DNA from: JACPFN01 sp964406135
GTDB lineage: Bacteria; Babelota; Babeliae; Babelales; Chromulinivoraceae
Direction of reading: 5' to 3'
NCBI GenBank assembly: GCA_964406135.1
Contig: CAYOQO010000011.1
Coordinates: 1 to 33,931 of the forward strand
Length of the DNA stretch: 33,931 nucleotides
A model generated the notes under the pieces. The model saw only the letters and a program-made list of their open reading frames with translations. It did no database searches and was not told the DNA's origin. A program made the translations under genes and the position numbers. This document shows, one piece after another, positions 16,938-24,569 of this stretch (its first letter is position 1; every line of letters starts with the position of its first letter).

Positions 16938-17237
16938 ATGAAAAAACAATTAATGATGATTTCTTTGCTGACAACAGTATCTTTATTAGTAGAGGCTTCT
17001 GCGGCACAGCGAAAAGCTGCTTTTCGTGAACAAGTCAAGGCTGGTAATAATGCTAGTAGCAGTAGCAATGCTAATGATAATGTTCCTCCAATTTCTGAAG
17101 TATCAGATGCACAGATGAATGCTGCTGTTGCATATGACCCTGCAGGTTCTGCAGCTGCTTGTCAGCAAGTATTAACTAAGCTTGGTCTTTCATCTGACAC
17201 CCCAAATATAACAGTGTTACATTACATCGGTGGTTAA
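16938..17237 (+). CDS. Small exported hypothetical protein downstream of the barrel protein
   Basis: A 99-residue protein starting MKKQLMMISLLTTVSLLVEASA, a signal peptide, with AAGGA upstream. The mature part is Ala/Ser/Asn-rich and low in complexity (GNNASSSSNANDN), with one Cys (about residue 75). It lies 28 nt after the barrel gene and before the terminator, so it is probably co-transcribed and may be an accessory to that surface protein. No family recognised. Confidence 0.62.
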   Translation: MKKQLMMISLLTTVSLLVEASAAQRKAAFREQVKAGNNASSSSNANDNVPPISEVSDAQMNAAVAYDPAGSAAACQQVLTKLGLSSDTPNITVLHYIGG

Positions 17238-17280
17238 TTAAACTTTGAAATAAAGAATTAAAATTCTTTTGAAAAAGTAC

Positions 17281-17315
17281 GAGAGGAAGTTGTAAAAAAC
17301 TTCCTCTCTTTTTTT
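17281..17315 (+). terminator. Strong intrinsic terminator
   Basis: GAGAGGAAGTT pairs perfectly with AACTTCCTCTC across a 6-nt loop, followed by TTTTTTT. It ends the barrel-protein operon; the T tract runs into the stop codon of the convergent lipoprotein gene. Confidence 0.93.
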
Positions 17316-18219
17316 ATGATTTTTTTGCAAGCCGTTGTTGTTCTTGATATAAAATGCGCGCCAGGTTATCAAGCATGATTGCAAGTTCTTTGTCGTCTGA
17401 GCATGAAGATCCAACGGTTTTAACGTGAAAAGTATCAGGTAATACTGAAGTTATGACGCTGTGTTGATATGCAACATAGGGTTGGTTTGAAATAGCTAAG
17501 CAGCTGTCTGGTGTTGGATTTGTTTGCAGCCACCAAGTTAAAGTATCAGGTGTGGTTGGGCGAATTAATGTTCCTGACGCTGATGTTTGCATTGGTACAT
17601 GAATAACTTGTACTGGAATTTGACGCATTGTTTCAGGCATATCAGCATAGGTATAAATAAATTTTAACATATCAGCTTCTGTTTGCGGAAATTGATCTAA
17701 ACTTTGTTGTTTGCTGTAATTTAAAAATGTTGCAGTATTTTCACCGTGATCCACAAAACAAGGACGATCTCCTGCAAGAAGTACAATATTATCAAAACGA
17801 ATTCCAGATTTGTACAGTTCAATTGCATACTCGAAACGTTGTTGCATGGTGCTCAATAAAGCACCTAAAATTAAAAGATAGGTATAATGTGTTTGTTGTG
17901 GTTTTATTTCACGATAGGAATTCATTTCATGAAATAGTTTTTTTAGTTGTGCATCATGTTGTGTAATTAATGCATCCATTTCCCAACGTTCGGTGCCAGC
18001 TTTTCGCAACCATGCAGCTTGGGTTTTTGCAACGATATCAGACAAGCTGTCATCAGTTTGAATTCCAGTAAGTTTTAAAATTTCAAAAACTTGAGGACAG
18101 ACTTGTTTGTTGTTATCAACAATTTGAAATGGTGGATATTGTGTTTCTTTGGTTGCAAAACATCCGGAAAGAATTGAAATAAGTGTTATGAATGTGAAAA
18201 ATCTGTGCATTGTTTTCAT
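17314..18219 (-). CDS. Lipoprotein, possibly DUF218 (ElyC/SanA/YdcF)-like
   Basis: A 301-residue protein with a type II signal peptide: SILSGC puts the lipidated Cys at residue 20. The central part TYLLILGALLSTMQQRFEYA, then ELYKSGIRFDNIVLLAGDRP near 135-155, followed by a TEADMLKF acidic helix near 181-188, has the order seen in DUF218 proteins (LxLG, then R.. lY..G and the ..GG strand, then sEa). Two or three Cys are present in the mature part. DUF218 proteins are linked to envelope functions, but their biochemistry is poorly known. It is the last gene of the S2P-like/tyrS unit, 29 nt after tyrS. The family call is tentative; lipoprotein status is better supported. Confidence 0.55.
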   Translation of the reverse strand: MKTMHRFFTFITLISILSGCFATKETQYPPFQIVDNNKQVCPQVFEILKLTGIQTDDSLSDIVAKTQAAWLRKAGTERWEMDALITQHDAQLKKLFHEMNSYREIKPQQTHYTYLLILGALLSTMQQRFEYAIELYKSGIRFDNIVLLAGDRPCFVDHGENTATFLNYSKQQSLDQFPQTEADMLKFIYTYADMPETMRQIPVQVIHVPMQTSASGTLIRPTTPDTLTWWLQTNPTPDSCLAISNQPYVAYQHSVITSVLPDTFHVKTVGSSCSDDKELAIMLDNLARILYQEQQRLAKKS

Positions 18220-18248
18220 GCTGGTATCCCTAAAAGTTCAAGTGTTTT

Positions 18249-19463
18249 TTACATCACTTTGTAAATTCTGTGTTTCCCTACTTTAATGGTCATGCCAGAA
18301 TGCGGCGCAATTTCTGCTTTAAAATCAGTAATCACTTCATCATCAATTAAAATTGATCCTGATTCGATAAGTCGTTTAACTTCAGAAGAGCTTTGTACAG
18401 CATTGAGTTCTTGGAGTAATTTAACAATCCAAACTTTTTGTTTGAAAAAAGATGGATCAAGTTTGACTTGTGTTGCTTGCGACAAATCTTTTTTTTGAAA
18501 TATTGCTTGAAATTGTGCTTGTGCGTTGTCAGCATCTTGTTTTGACCAAAATGTGGTAACAATTTCATGCGCCATCTGTTTTTTTAAATCCATAGGATGA
18601 ATTTTTTCAGATGCAACTTGATTTTTTAAATCTAGAATTTGTTTTTCAGTACGATCTAAAAGCAGTAAAAAATAACGATACACTAAATGGTCAGGAATCG
18701 ACATTAATTTTCCGTAGGCATCAGAAGGTTGATCAAAAAGTCCAATTGCATTACCAAGTGATTTTGACATCTTTTCAACGCCATCCAAACCTTCAAGTAA
18801 AGGAACAGTAAGTACCACTTGTGCTTCTTGGTCATATTGTTCCTGCAAAAATCGGCCGCACAAAAGATTAAATGTTTGATCCGTGCCGCCAAGTTCTACA
18901 TCAGCTTTTAAATGAACTGAGTCATAACTTTGCATGATTGGATACAAAAGTTCATGCATAGCAATCGGCGTGTTTTCAGCCAATCGTTTTTTAAAATCTT
19001 CACGCTCAATGAGTCGGGCAACGGTAATTTTGCTGCACATTTTGATAATGTCTGCAAAATTTAATTTGCTGAGCCATGAAGAATTGTAGACAATAGTTAA
19101 TTTTTTTAGATCTAAAATTTTGCCAACTTGAGCAAAATATGTTTTAGCGTTCAAAAGAATTTGTTCTTCGGTCAGTGGTGGCCGTGTTTTTGATTTTCCA
19201 GTAGGATCACCAATGCGCGCAGTATAATCACCAATTAAAAAAATTGTTTCATGGCCTAAATCTTGAAATTGTTTCATTTTTTTTAAAACGACTGCATGGC
19301 CAAGATGCAAATCCGGAGCTGTAGGATCCATGCCCAGTTTAATTTGCAATTTTTTTCCAGATTCTAATTTTTTAATTAAATCTTGTTGCGGTACGCATTG
19401 TGCAATGCCAGACGTTAAAATTTCTAAAGCATTTTGAGTTTGAGATGATATTTTTTCATTCAT
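18249..19463 (-). CDS. tyrS: Tyrosyl-tRNA synthetase
   Basis: A class I synthetase charging tRNA-Tyr. KLGMDPTAPDLHLGH (42-56) holds the HIGH-type motif, IGDYTARIGDPTGKS (77-91) the nucleotide and tyrosine site region, DVELGGTDQTFNLL (188-201) the Tyr-binding Gly-Gly-Thr-Asp-Gln, and EKMSKS (230-235) the KMSKS loop. A C-terminal S4 RNA-binding domain spans about 340-404. At 404 residues it is of the TyrZ-like branch rather than the E. coli TyrS form. AAGG precedes the ATG. It lies 13 nt after the S2P-like gene. Confidence 0.96.
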   Translation of the reverse strand: MNEKISSQTQNALEILTSGIAQCVPQQDLIKKLESGKKLQIKLGMDPTAPDLHLGHAVVLKKMKQFQDLGHETIFLIGDYTARIGDPTGKSKTRPPLTEEQILLNAKTYFAQVGKILDLKKLTIVYNSSWLSKLNFADIIKMCSKITVARLIEREDFKKRLAENTPIAMHELLYPIMQSYDSVHLKADVELGGTDQTFNLLCGRFLQEQYDQEAQVVLTVPLLEGLDGVEKMSKSLGNAIGLFDQPSDAYGKLMSIPDHLVYRYFLLLLDRTEKQILDLKNQVASEKIHPMDLKKQMAHEIVTTFWSKQDADNAQAQFQAIFQKKDLSQATQVKLDPSFFKQKVWIVKLLQELNAVQSSSEVKRLIESGSILIDDEVITDFKAEIAPHSGMTIKVGKHRIYKVM

Positions 19464-19476
19464 AAAATTACCTTAA

Positions 19477-20154
19477 TTATTGCATCATAAGGGCATAGGA
19501 AAGCAATGCCATAAAGCTACGCAAAATAATATCAAAAATCTGTGAGCCAACAATGACAAATAAAATTAATAATATTGTGGCTGAAATAATATGCTGCGAT
19601 GAAAACAAATGAAATTGTGGAAAATATGCAAAAAGTAAAGCTCGAAAAAGTCCAATAACTGCATAAATAACACATAGCATAAAATTTTGATTGTAAAAAA
19701 ATATGATGACTGAAGAAATTGCTTGCATGATTGATGAGTTTGTGAGCGCAGAGCGATCAATCAACAACATTGAAATTTTCATGAAAGCTACGATCATGAA
19801 AAAAGAAAGCATTAAAAGTATAAAATGGGCGATTGCACGAGCGCTAAATTGTAGTAAAATTTTTCCACGATTGTTTCCCGATGGATTAAGTGGAATGTAG
19901 CGACCCCAACCAGGAAGTCCTTTAAAAAATGGAAGATAGTCGCCAAAAATTTGTCCAATTAAAAGTACTGCAAATCCAATAATGTTGATGTGTATCATAG
20001 GATCAAAGGTTAAAAATCCAAATTGTTCAGGAACATCATCACCATTTTTTTTTGCGACCCATGCTTCAAACCAACCTGAAAAAGTAACCGTTGGAATGTA
20101 AGACAAAAGTGAAATAATGATAATTCGCAAGCCTTCAATTAATTCAAGTCTCAT
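19477..20154 (-). CDS. Site-2 protease (M50)-like membrane protein lacking catalytic residues
   Basis: A 225-residue, multi-helix membrane protein that aligns by eye with short bacterial M50 proteases. AWVAKKNGDDVPEQFGFLTF then DPMIHINIIG (31-60) matches the AWVAxKxGDxxAxxxGRLTLNPLxHIDPxG block, and PGWGRYIPLNP (81-91) matches the GWAKPVPVNP block. The zinc site HExxH that should sit before it reads SGWFE (26-30): both His and the Glu are gone. The AGPxxN motif is SARAIAH (104-110) and the C-terminal LDG motif is not recognisable. The frame is intact, so this looks like a pseudoprotease under selection. It is first in the unit with tyrS and the lipoprotein. Confidence 0.7.
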   Translation of the reverse strand: MRLELIEGLRIIIISLLSYIPTVTFSGWFEAWVAKKNGDDVPEQFGFLTFDPMIHINIIGFAVLLIGQIFGDYLPFFKGLPGWGRYIPLNPSGNNRGKILLQFSARAIAHFILLMLSFFMIVAFMKISMLLIDRSALTNSSIMQAISSVIIFFYNQNFMLCVIYAVIGLFRALLFAYFPQFHLFSSQHIISATILLILFVIVGSQIFDIILRSFMALLSYALMMQ

Positions 20155-20190
20155 AATAAAAATCCTTCAGTAAAAGAAATACTTTAAAAT

Positions 20191-20196
20191 AGTGTA
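20191..20196 (-). promoter_or_regulatory. Candidate extended -10 of the S2P-like/tyrS unit
   Basis: On the minus strand TGTTACACT ends 37 nt before the ATG at 20154. The hexamer is TACACT and the -35 is weak. Confidence 0.35.
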
Positions 20197-20299
20197 ACAT
20201 TATTTTGTAAAAACGGCAGATATTCACATTTTTTGAAATTTAGCGTACTTTAAAAAAGAATAAAATTTTTAAAATAGTCTTAAAAAAGCGTTAAAAGTT

Positions 20300-22786
20300 A
20301 TGGAAAATCGATATCTGCATCTTGAGTATGACCAACAAATGCGAGAGCTTTGGCAAAAAAATCAAACGTATCGTCAAAAAAATTCAAATTTTAAAACTTA
20401 CACTATCGATACGCCACCACCAACAGTCTCAGGCTCTTTGCACATTGGTCACATTTTTTCTTACACGCAAACAGATATCATTGCTCGTTATAAACGAATG
20501 ACTGGGCATAATGTATTTTATCCTTTTGGATTTGATTGCAACGGTTTGGCAACTGAGCGTTTTGTAGAAAAAAAACATAACACGAATGTTTCAAAACTTG
20601 GACGTGAAAAATTTATTGATCTTTGCTTGTCGACCACTGAAGAAATGAAGGTTAAGTTTGTGCATCTATGGCGCATGATGGGACTTTCTGCAGAACTTGA
20701 AAAAACATATTCAACTATTGCTCCTGATGTTCAAAAAATTGCTCAAGAATCATTTATCGATTTAGTAAAAAAAGATTATGCCTACATTAAAAGTGAGCCA
20801 GCATTGTACTGCACACAATGTCGCACCACCGTTGCTCAAGCAGAACTTGATGACATCGAGCAAGCAACGACATTTTATGATATAGCATTTGAAACAACTC
20901 ATGATGAAAAAATTGTTATTGCAACGACACGTCCTGAGCTGTTGCCTTCATGTGTTGCCATTTTATTGCATCCTGATGACAAAAGATTTCAACACTTAAA
21001 AAATAAACAAGCAGTTGTTCCATTGTTTGGACAAGTTGTTCCTATTTTGTCTGATGAATCTGTCATGATGGAAAAGGGTTCTGGGTTGGTTATGGTTTGT
21101 ACGTTTGGGGACAAAACTGACATTGAGTGGTATAAAAAACATAAATTACCACATGTTCCTTCCATTGGATTTGATGGTAAATTTTTGGCATCGGCTGGAG
21201 TGCTTGTAGGATTAAATGTGACTGATGCTCGAAAAAAAGTGATAGAACTTTTACAAGAAAAAAATTTAATTTTGCAACAAAAGCCAATTCAAAATTCAGT
21301 AAATGTGCATGAGCGTTGTAAGCATCCGATTGAGTATGCAATTTTGCCACAATGGTTTATTAAAGTGGTTGAGCACTCGCAAGAATTTTTAAAAATAGCA
21401 GAAAAAATTCATTGGTATCCGATGCACATGAAAGCTCGATTTGATGACTGGGTAAAAAATTTGTCATGGGATTGGTGTATTTCTCGACAACGAGTTTTTG
21501 GAATTCCATTTCCGGTTTGGTACTGTAATGACTGCGGTGCAATTCTTTTGGCAGATGTGTCACAGCTTCCAATTGATCCGCAACAAAACGCATACAACAA
21601 ACCATGCCATCAGTGCCAAGGAACTAACATTCGTCCAGAGAAAGATGTTATGGATACTTGGAATACTTCATCATTGACTCCTTACATTTGCAAAGCTTTG
21701 TACAGCGATAATGGACAGTCACCATTTAATTTTTCTTCATCCTCGACTCCGATCGAGGACCCAAATCAAAATTTCATTCCGATGAGTATGCGGCCGCAAG
21801 CGCATGACATTATTAGAACTTGGGCTTTTTATACCATAGTAAAATCTTGGATGCATGATAAAACTTTGCCATGGCATGATATTGTGGTTTCAGGTTATGT
21901 GCTCAGTGAAAATAAAGAAAAAATTTCAAAATCAAAAGATAATGCGCCAACTGAACCTGAAAAATTGTTAACGCAATATGCTCCTGATGCAATTCGATTT
22001 TGGACAGCATCTGGAACTTTGGGACAAGATATTGCATTTTCACCAGAACAAATTAGCATTGGTCAAAAATTGTTAACAAAACTTTGGAATGCATTAAAGT
22101 TTGTGCATATCAATAATCAGGCTCATCAAATTCCACAAATAAAACCTGAAAAATTAGGACTGGTTAATGCATGGATAATTGATCAGTTGCAAGCAAGTTT
22201 GAAAGAGTATCATACGCATTTTGAAAAAAATGAGTTCAGTTTAGCATTGCAAACGGTTGAAAAACTTTTTTGGCATGATTTTTGTGATAATTATTTAGAA
22301 ATTATTAAAGATCAATTTTTTAATCCTGCAAATTATACAACAGAAGAAATAGAAGCTACCATGTGGACATTAAATCATGTAGCATTCACGATTTTACAGT
22401 TGTATAGCCCGTATTTGCCACATATTACTGAATATTTATATCAACAAATTTTTGCAAAGCGTTTGAATGTTTCATCGATTCATTTAACACAATTTTTACA
22501 AGGTGCAAAATCTGACATAGAAATTGTGCAACAGATGAATTTGTTGCTTGACGTGATAGGTCAAGTTCGAAAATTAAAGACTGGGGCACAATTATCGCTT
22601 CGTACTGAAATTAAAAATTTAACAATTTGTGGTATATCAAAAGAGCAAGCTCAATTGATCCAAGAAAATCAAACAATTATTAAAGGTGTTTGTAAAGCGC
22701 GTAACATTTTAACGAATGTTTCGCGATGTGAGTCATCTATTTTGCAAGAAAATGATACTTGGGATGCTTCAGTTCAAATTTTATAA
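20300..22786 (+). CDS. valS: Valyl-tRNA synthetase, archaeal/rickettsial type
   Basis: A class I synthetase that charges and proofreads tRNA-Val. TPPPTVSGSLHIGHIFSY (38-55) has the HIGH motif and EKISKSKDN near 541-549 the KMSKS loop. Zinc-like pairs occur at CTQC (171-174) and at WYCNDCGA with CHQCQG near 410-435. At 828 residues it lacks the long C-terminal coiled coil of E. coli ValS, and the N-terminal text (DTPPPTVSG, FYPFGFDCNGLATERFVEK) resembles the archaeal/Rickettsia branch as I recall it. That points to ancient lateral transfer. It is divergent from the S2P-like unit. Confidence 0.95.
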   Translation: MENRYLHLEYDQQMRELWQKNQTYRQKNSNFKTYTIDTPPPTVSGSLHIGHIFSYTQTDIIARYKRMTGHNVFYPFGFDCNGLATERFVEKKHNTNVSKLGREKFIDLCLSTTEEMKVKFVHLWRMMGLSAELEKTYSTIAPDVQKIAQESFIDLVKKDYAYIKSEPALYCTQCRTTVAQAELDDIEQATTFYDIAFETTHDEKIVIATTRPELLPSCVAILLHPDDKRFQHLKNKQAVVPLFGQVVPILSDESVMMEKGSGLVMVCTFGDKTDIEWYKKHKLPHVPSIGFDGKFLASAGVLVGLNVTDARKKVIELLQEKNLILQQKPIQNSVNVHERCKHPIEYAILPQWFIKVVEHSQEFLKIAEKIHWYPMHMKARFDDWVKNLSWDWCISRQRVFGIPFPVWYCNDCGAILLADVSQLPIDPQQNAYNKPCHQCQGTNIRPEKDVMDTWNTSSLTPYICKALYSDNGQSPFNFSSSSTPIEDPNQNFIPMSMRPQAHDIIRTWAFYTIVKSWMHDKTLPWHDIVVSGYVLSENKEKISKSKDNAPTEPEKLLTQYAPDAIRFWTASGTLGQDIAFSPEQISIGQKLLTKLWNALKFVHINNQAHQIPQIKPEKLGLVNAWIIDQLQASLKEYHTHFEKNEFSLALQTVEKLFWHDFCDNYLEIIKDQFFNPANYTTEEIEATMWTLNHVAFTILQLYSPYLPHITEYLYQQIFAKRLNVSSIHLTQFLQGAKSDIEIVQQMNLLLDVIGQVRKLKTGAQLSLRTEIKNLTICGISKEQAQLIQENQTIIKGVCKARNILTNVSRCESSILQENDTWDASVQIL

Positions 22787-22823
22787 TTGCAAAAAAGAAA
22801 TAACAAAAGACTCTGCAAATGCG

Positions 22824-22852
22824 TTGACTAAATCGATGTTTTGGCATAGTCT
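22824..22852 (+). promoter_or_regulatory. Promoter of the 22903 gene
   Basis: TTGACT (22824-22829), exactly 17 nt, then TAGTCT (22847-22852). It lies 50 nt before the ATG. AAAAGACT and AGTCTTTT flank it as an inverted repeat, so the same stretch might also act as a weak terminator for valS. Confidence 0.5.
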
Positions 22853-22902
22853 TTTCTTGTTGTAATTTAAAAATAATATTTCTTTTTGAAAGGCCCTTAA
22901 TT

Positions 22903-23574
22903 ATGAAAAATCTTTTATTATCATCACTTTTAGTAACATCTGTTGTTTTTGGGCAAGATTTTCAAGCGCAAAAATACACTTGGCAATACGCGGTGCAGGC
23001 TAAAGATGCAACAAATTTAGAAGCATTATCAGAATTTAATGTAAAATTGAGAAATTTAATTGGTGAAATGAATGAAAATTCAGCACGATCTGAAGGTGTT
23101 GATGTTTATCAAAAGTTTTTAATCTTCATTAAAGAAGTGCAAGAAGCAATTGCTGCTGGTGCAAATTTGTTTGGATCTGTTGCTTTATCTCAAGAACCAA
23201 TCATTGCATTAGTTGAAGACGTTATAGAAGATGTTGTTCAAGCAGAGTCAGAAGATGTTGCATCTGAAGAAATTAAAACAGTTGTTGTAGAAGAACAAGT
23301 TTTAAATGAAGAAGCTGAAGTTGCAACTTCAGAAGAAAATGTAGCATCAGTTACTGCTGAAACAAATCCTGTCATCGTTATTACATTTAGCTGCACTATT
23401 GTTAATCCATCACAAGAAGAAATTTGGAGCGCTGCAATTGCAACATTTCAAACACTTGCAAATAAAATTAACAACAATGAAATAACAGCTGACGAATTAG
23501 TTGCTTCTTTGACAGAAGTATATACTGCATTATCACAGCTTGAAAATGCTGGCTTGGGCTTAACAGCGTATTAA
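22903..23574 (+). CDS. Exported hypothetical protein with acidic repeat-like linker
   Basis: A 223-residue protein with a signal peptide at 1-18 (cleavage near VFGQ). Two helical parts (about 20-95 and 165-223) flank a Glu/Val/Ala-rich acidic linker at about 104-150 (VEDVIEDVVQAESEDVASEE and similar), which has an irregular repeated look. No family recognised. A good terminator follows, and a promoter precedes it, so it is monocistronic. Codon use is close to that of the barrel protein, which may mean high expression. Confidence 0.65.
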   Translation: MKNLLLSSLLVTSVVFGQDFQAQKYTWQYAVQAKDATNLEALSEFNVKLRNLIGEMNENSARSEGVDVYQKFLIFIKEVQEAIAAGANLFGSVALSQEPIIALVEDVIEDVVQAESEDVASEEIKTVVVEEQVLNEEAEVATSEENVASVTAETNPVIVITFSCTIVNPSQEEIWSAAIATFQTLANKINNNEITADELVASLTEVYTALSQLENAGLGLTAY

Positions 23575-23591
23575 TTCAATTTGATTTTCAT

Positions 23592-23624
23592 AAAAAAGGT
23601 CACTTTAAATAGTGGCCTTTTTTT
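23592..23624 (+). terminator. Intrinsic terminator after the 22903 gene
   Basis: AAAAAAGGTCACT, a 6-nt loop, AGTGGCCTTTTTTT. The stem holds one G-T wobble and is followed by seven T. Confidence 0.88.
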
Positions 23625-23683
23625 ATGAAAAACGTTACAATTATTCATAATTTCAAAAAACATTTTTAGCAAAAAGTCACATC

Positions 23684-24112
23684 ATGAAAAAAATATCATT
23701 GTTTGTTTTAAGTTTTATTTCAATTCCTGCACAATCTTTTTTTGGATTAAATTTGCCAAAACAAGAAATTAATTCTGATGTAAAAATTACATTTAAATCT
23801 GAAAAAACAGCTTCTATGGTTTCAAATCCTGAATATCATGAAAATGCAAAATATGCTGTCAAAATGTTGCAAGATTTAGCAGAACAACAAGAGCATCGAA
23901 AATTGACTATGGAAGAAATGGCGCTTGTTTTTCGCGTTATCAGCTATTTGTTTTTACAAGAAACTGAAGATTATAATAAATTTATTGAAGTTCAATTAAA
24001 AAATGGCAAAAAACTTTGCTTACCGTATTCTTTTCAACTATTTGCAGCAATGATGATGCAAAATAATACAAAAGAGCGGGAAAATGTTGATCAAGTTTCT
24101 GATGAAGAGTAG
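23684..24112 (+). CDS. Exported hypothetical protein
   Basis: A 142-residue protein with a signal peptide (1-18, ending PAQS). The mature part begins FFGLNLPKQEIN and contains mainly helical stretches, ending in an acidic tail (DQVSDEE). One Cys. It ends 5 nt before ybeY, so the two are probably co-transcribed, although an exported protein and an rRNA maturation enzyme have no obvious link. No family recognised. Confidence 0.62.
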   Translation: MKKISLFVLSFISIPAQSFFGLNLPKQEINSDVKITFKSEKTASMVSNPEYHENAKYAVKMLQDLAEQQEHRKLTMEEMALVFRVISYLFLQETEDYNKFIEVQLKNGKKLCLPYSFQLFAAMMMQNNTKERENVDQVSDEE

Positions 24113-24117
24113 ATGAA

Positions 24118-24567
24118 ATGATTTCGATTAAAAATCGGCAAAAAACTATTCAATTTTCAACTATTGCCTATCAAAAAAAAGCAGAAAAAATTTTAAATTT
24201 TTTAGGATACGGTGATTTTGATTTAGGCATTTTGTTGACCACAAATCGAACTATGCAAAAATACAATTATCAATTTCGTCAAAAAAATCGTCCAACCGAT
24301 GTTCTATCATTTCCTTATCACTTGAATGCAAAAGCTGGTAAAAAAATTATTGCAAAAACCGATGAAGATAAAAATTTGGGTGATATTGTGATCTCTTTAC
24401 CGTACGTGCTTGAAAATAAAAAAGGACTTGTGGGTGATTTTAATCACTGGATGGATATTATGCTTGTGCATGGTGTTTGTCATTTGCTTGGGTATGATCA
24501 TGAGCATGATGATGATTATACAACCATGTCAACACTTGAAAAAAAATTGCTCAAATTGATTGAATAA
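24118..24567 (+). CDS. ybeY: Endoribonuclease YbeY (16S rRNA maturation)
   Basis: YbeY is a zinc-dependent RNase used in 16S 3'-end maturation and ribosome quality control. HGVCHLLGYDHEHDDD (118-133) is the family signature with zinc ligands H118, H122 and H128. NRPTDVLSFPY (57-67) and LGDIVISLPYV (87-97) are also conserved. Length 149 is typical. It ends 2 nt from the convergent NCA2-like gene, leaving no room for a terminator between them. Confidence 0.95.
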   Translation: MISIKNRQKTIQFSTIAYQKKAEKILNFLGYGDFDLGILLTTNRTMQKYNYQFRQKNRPTDVLSFPYHLNAKAGKKIIAKTDEDKNLGDIVISLPYVLENKKGLVGDFNHWMDIMLVHGVCHLLGYDHEHDDDYTTMSTLEKKLLKLIE

Positions 24568-24569
24568 AA

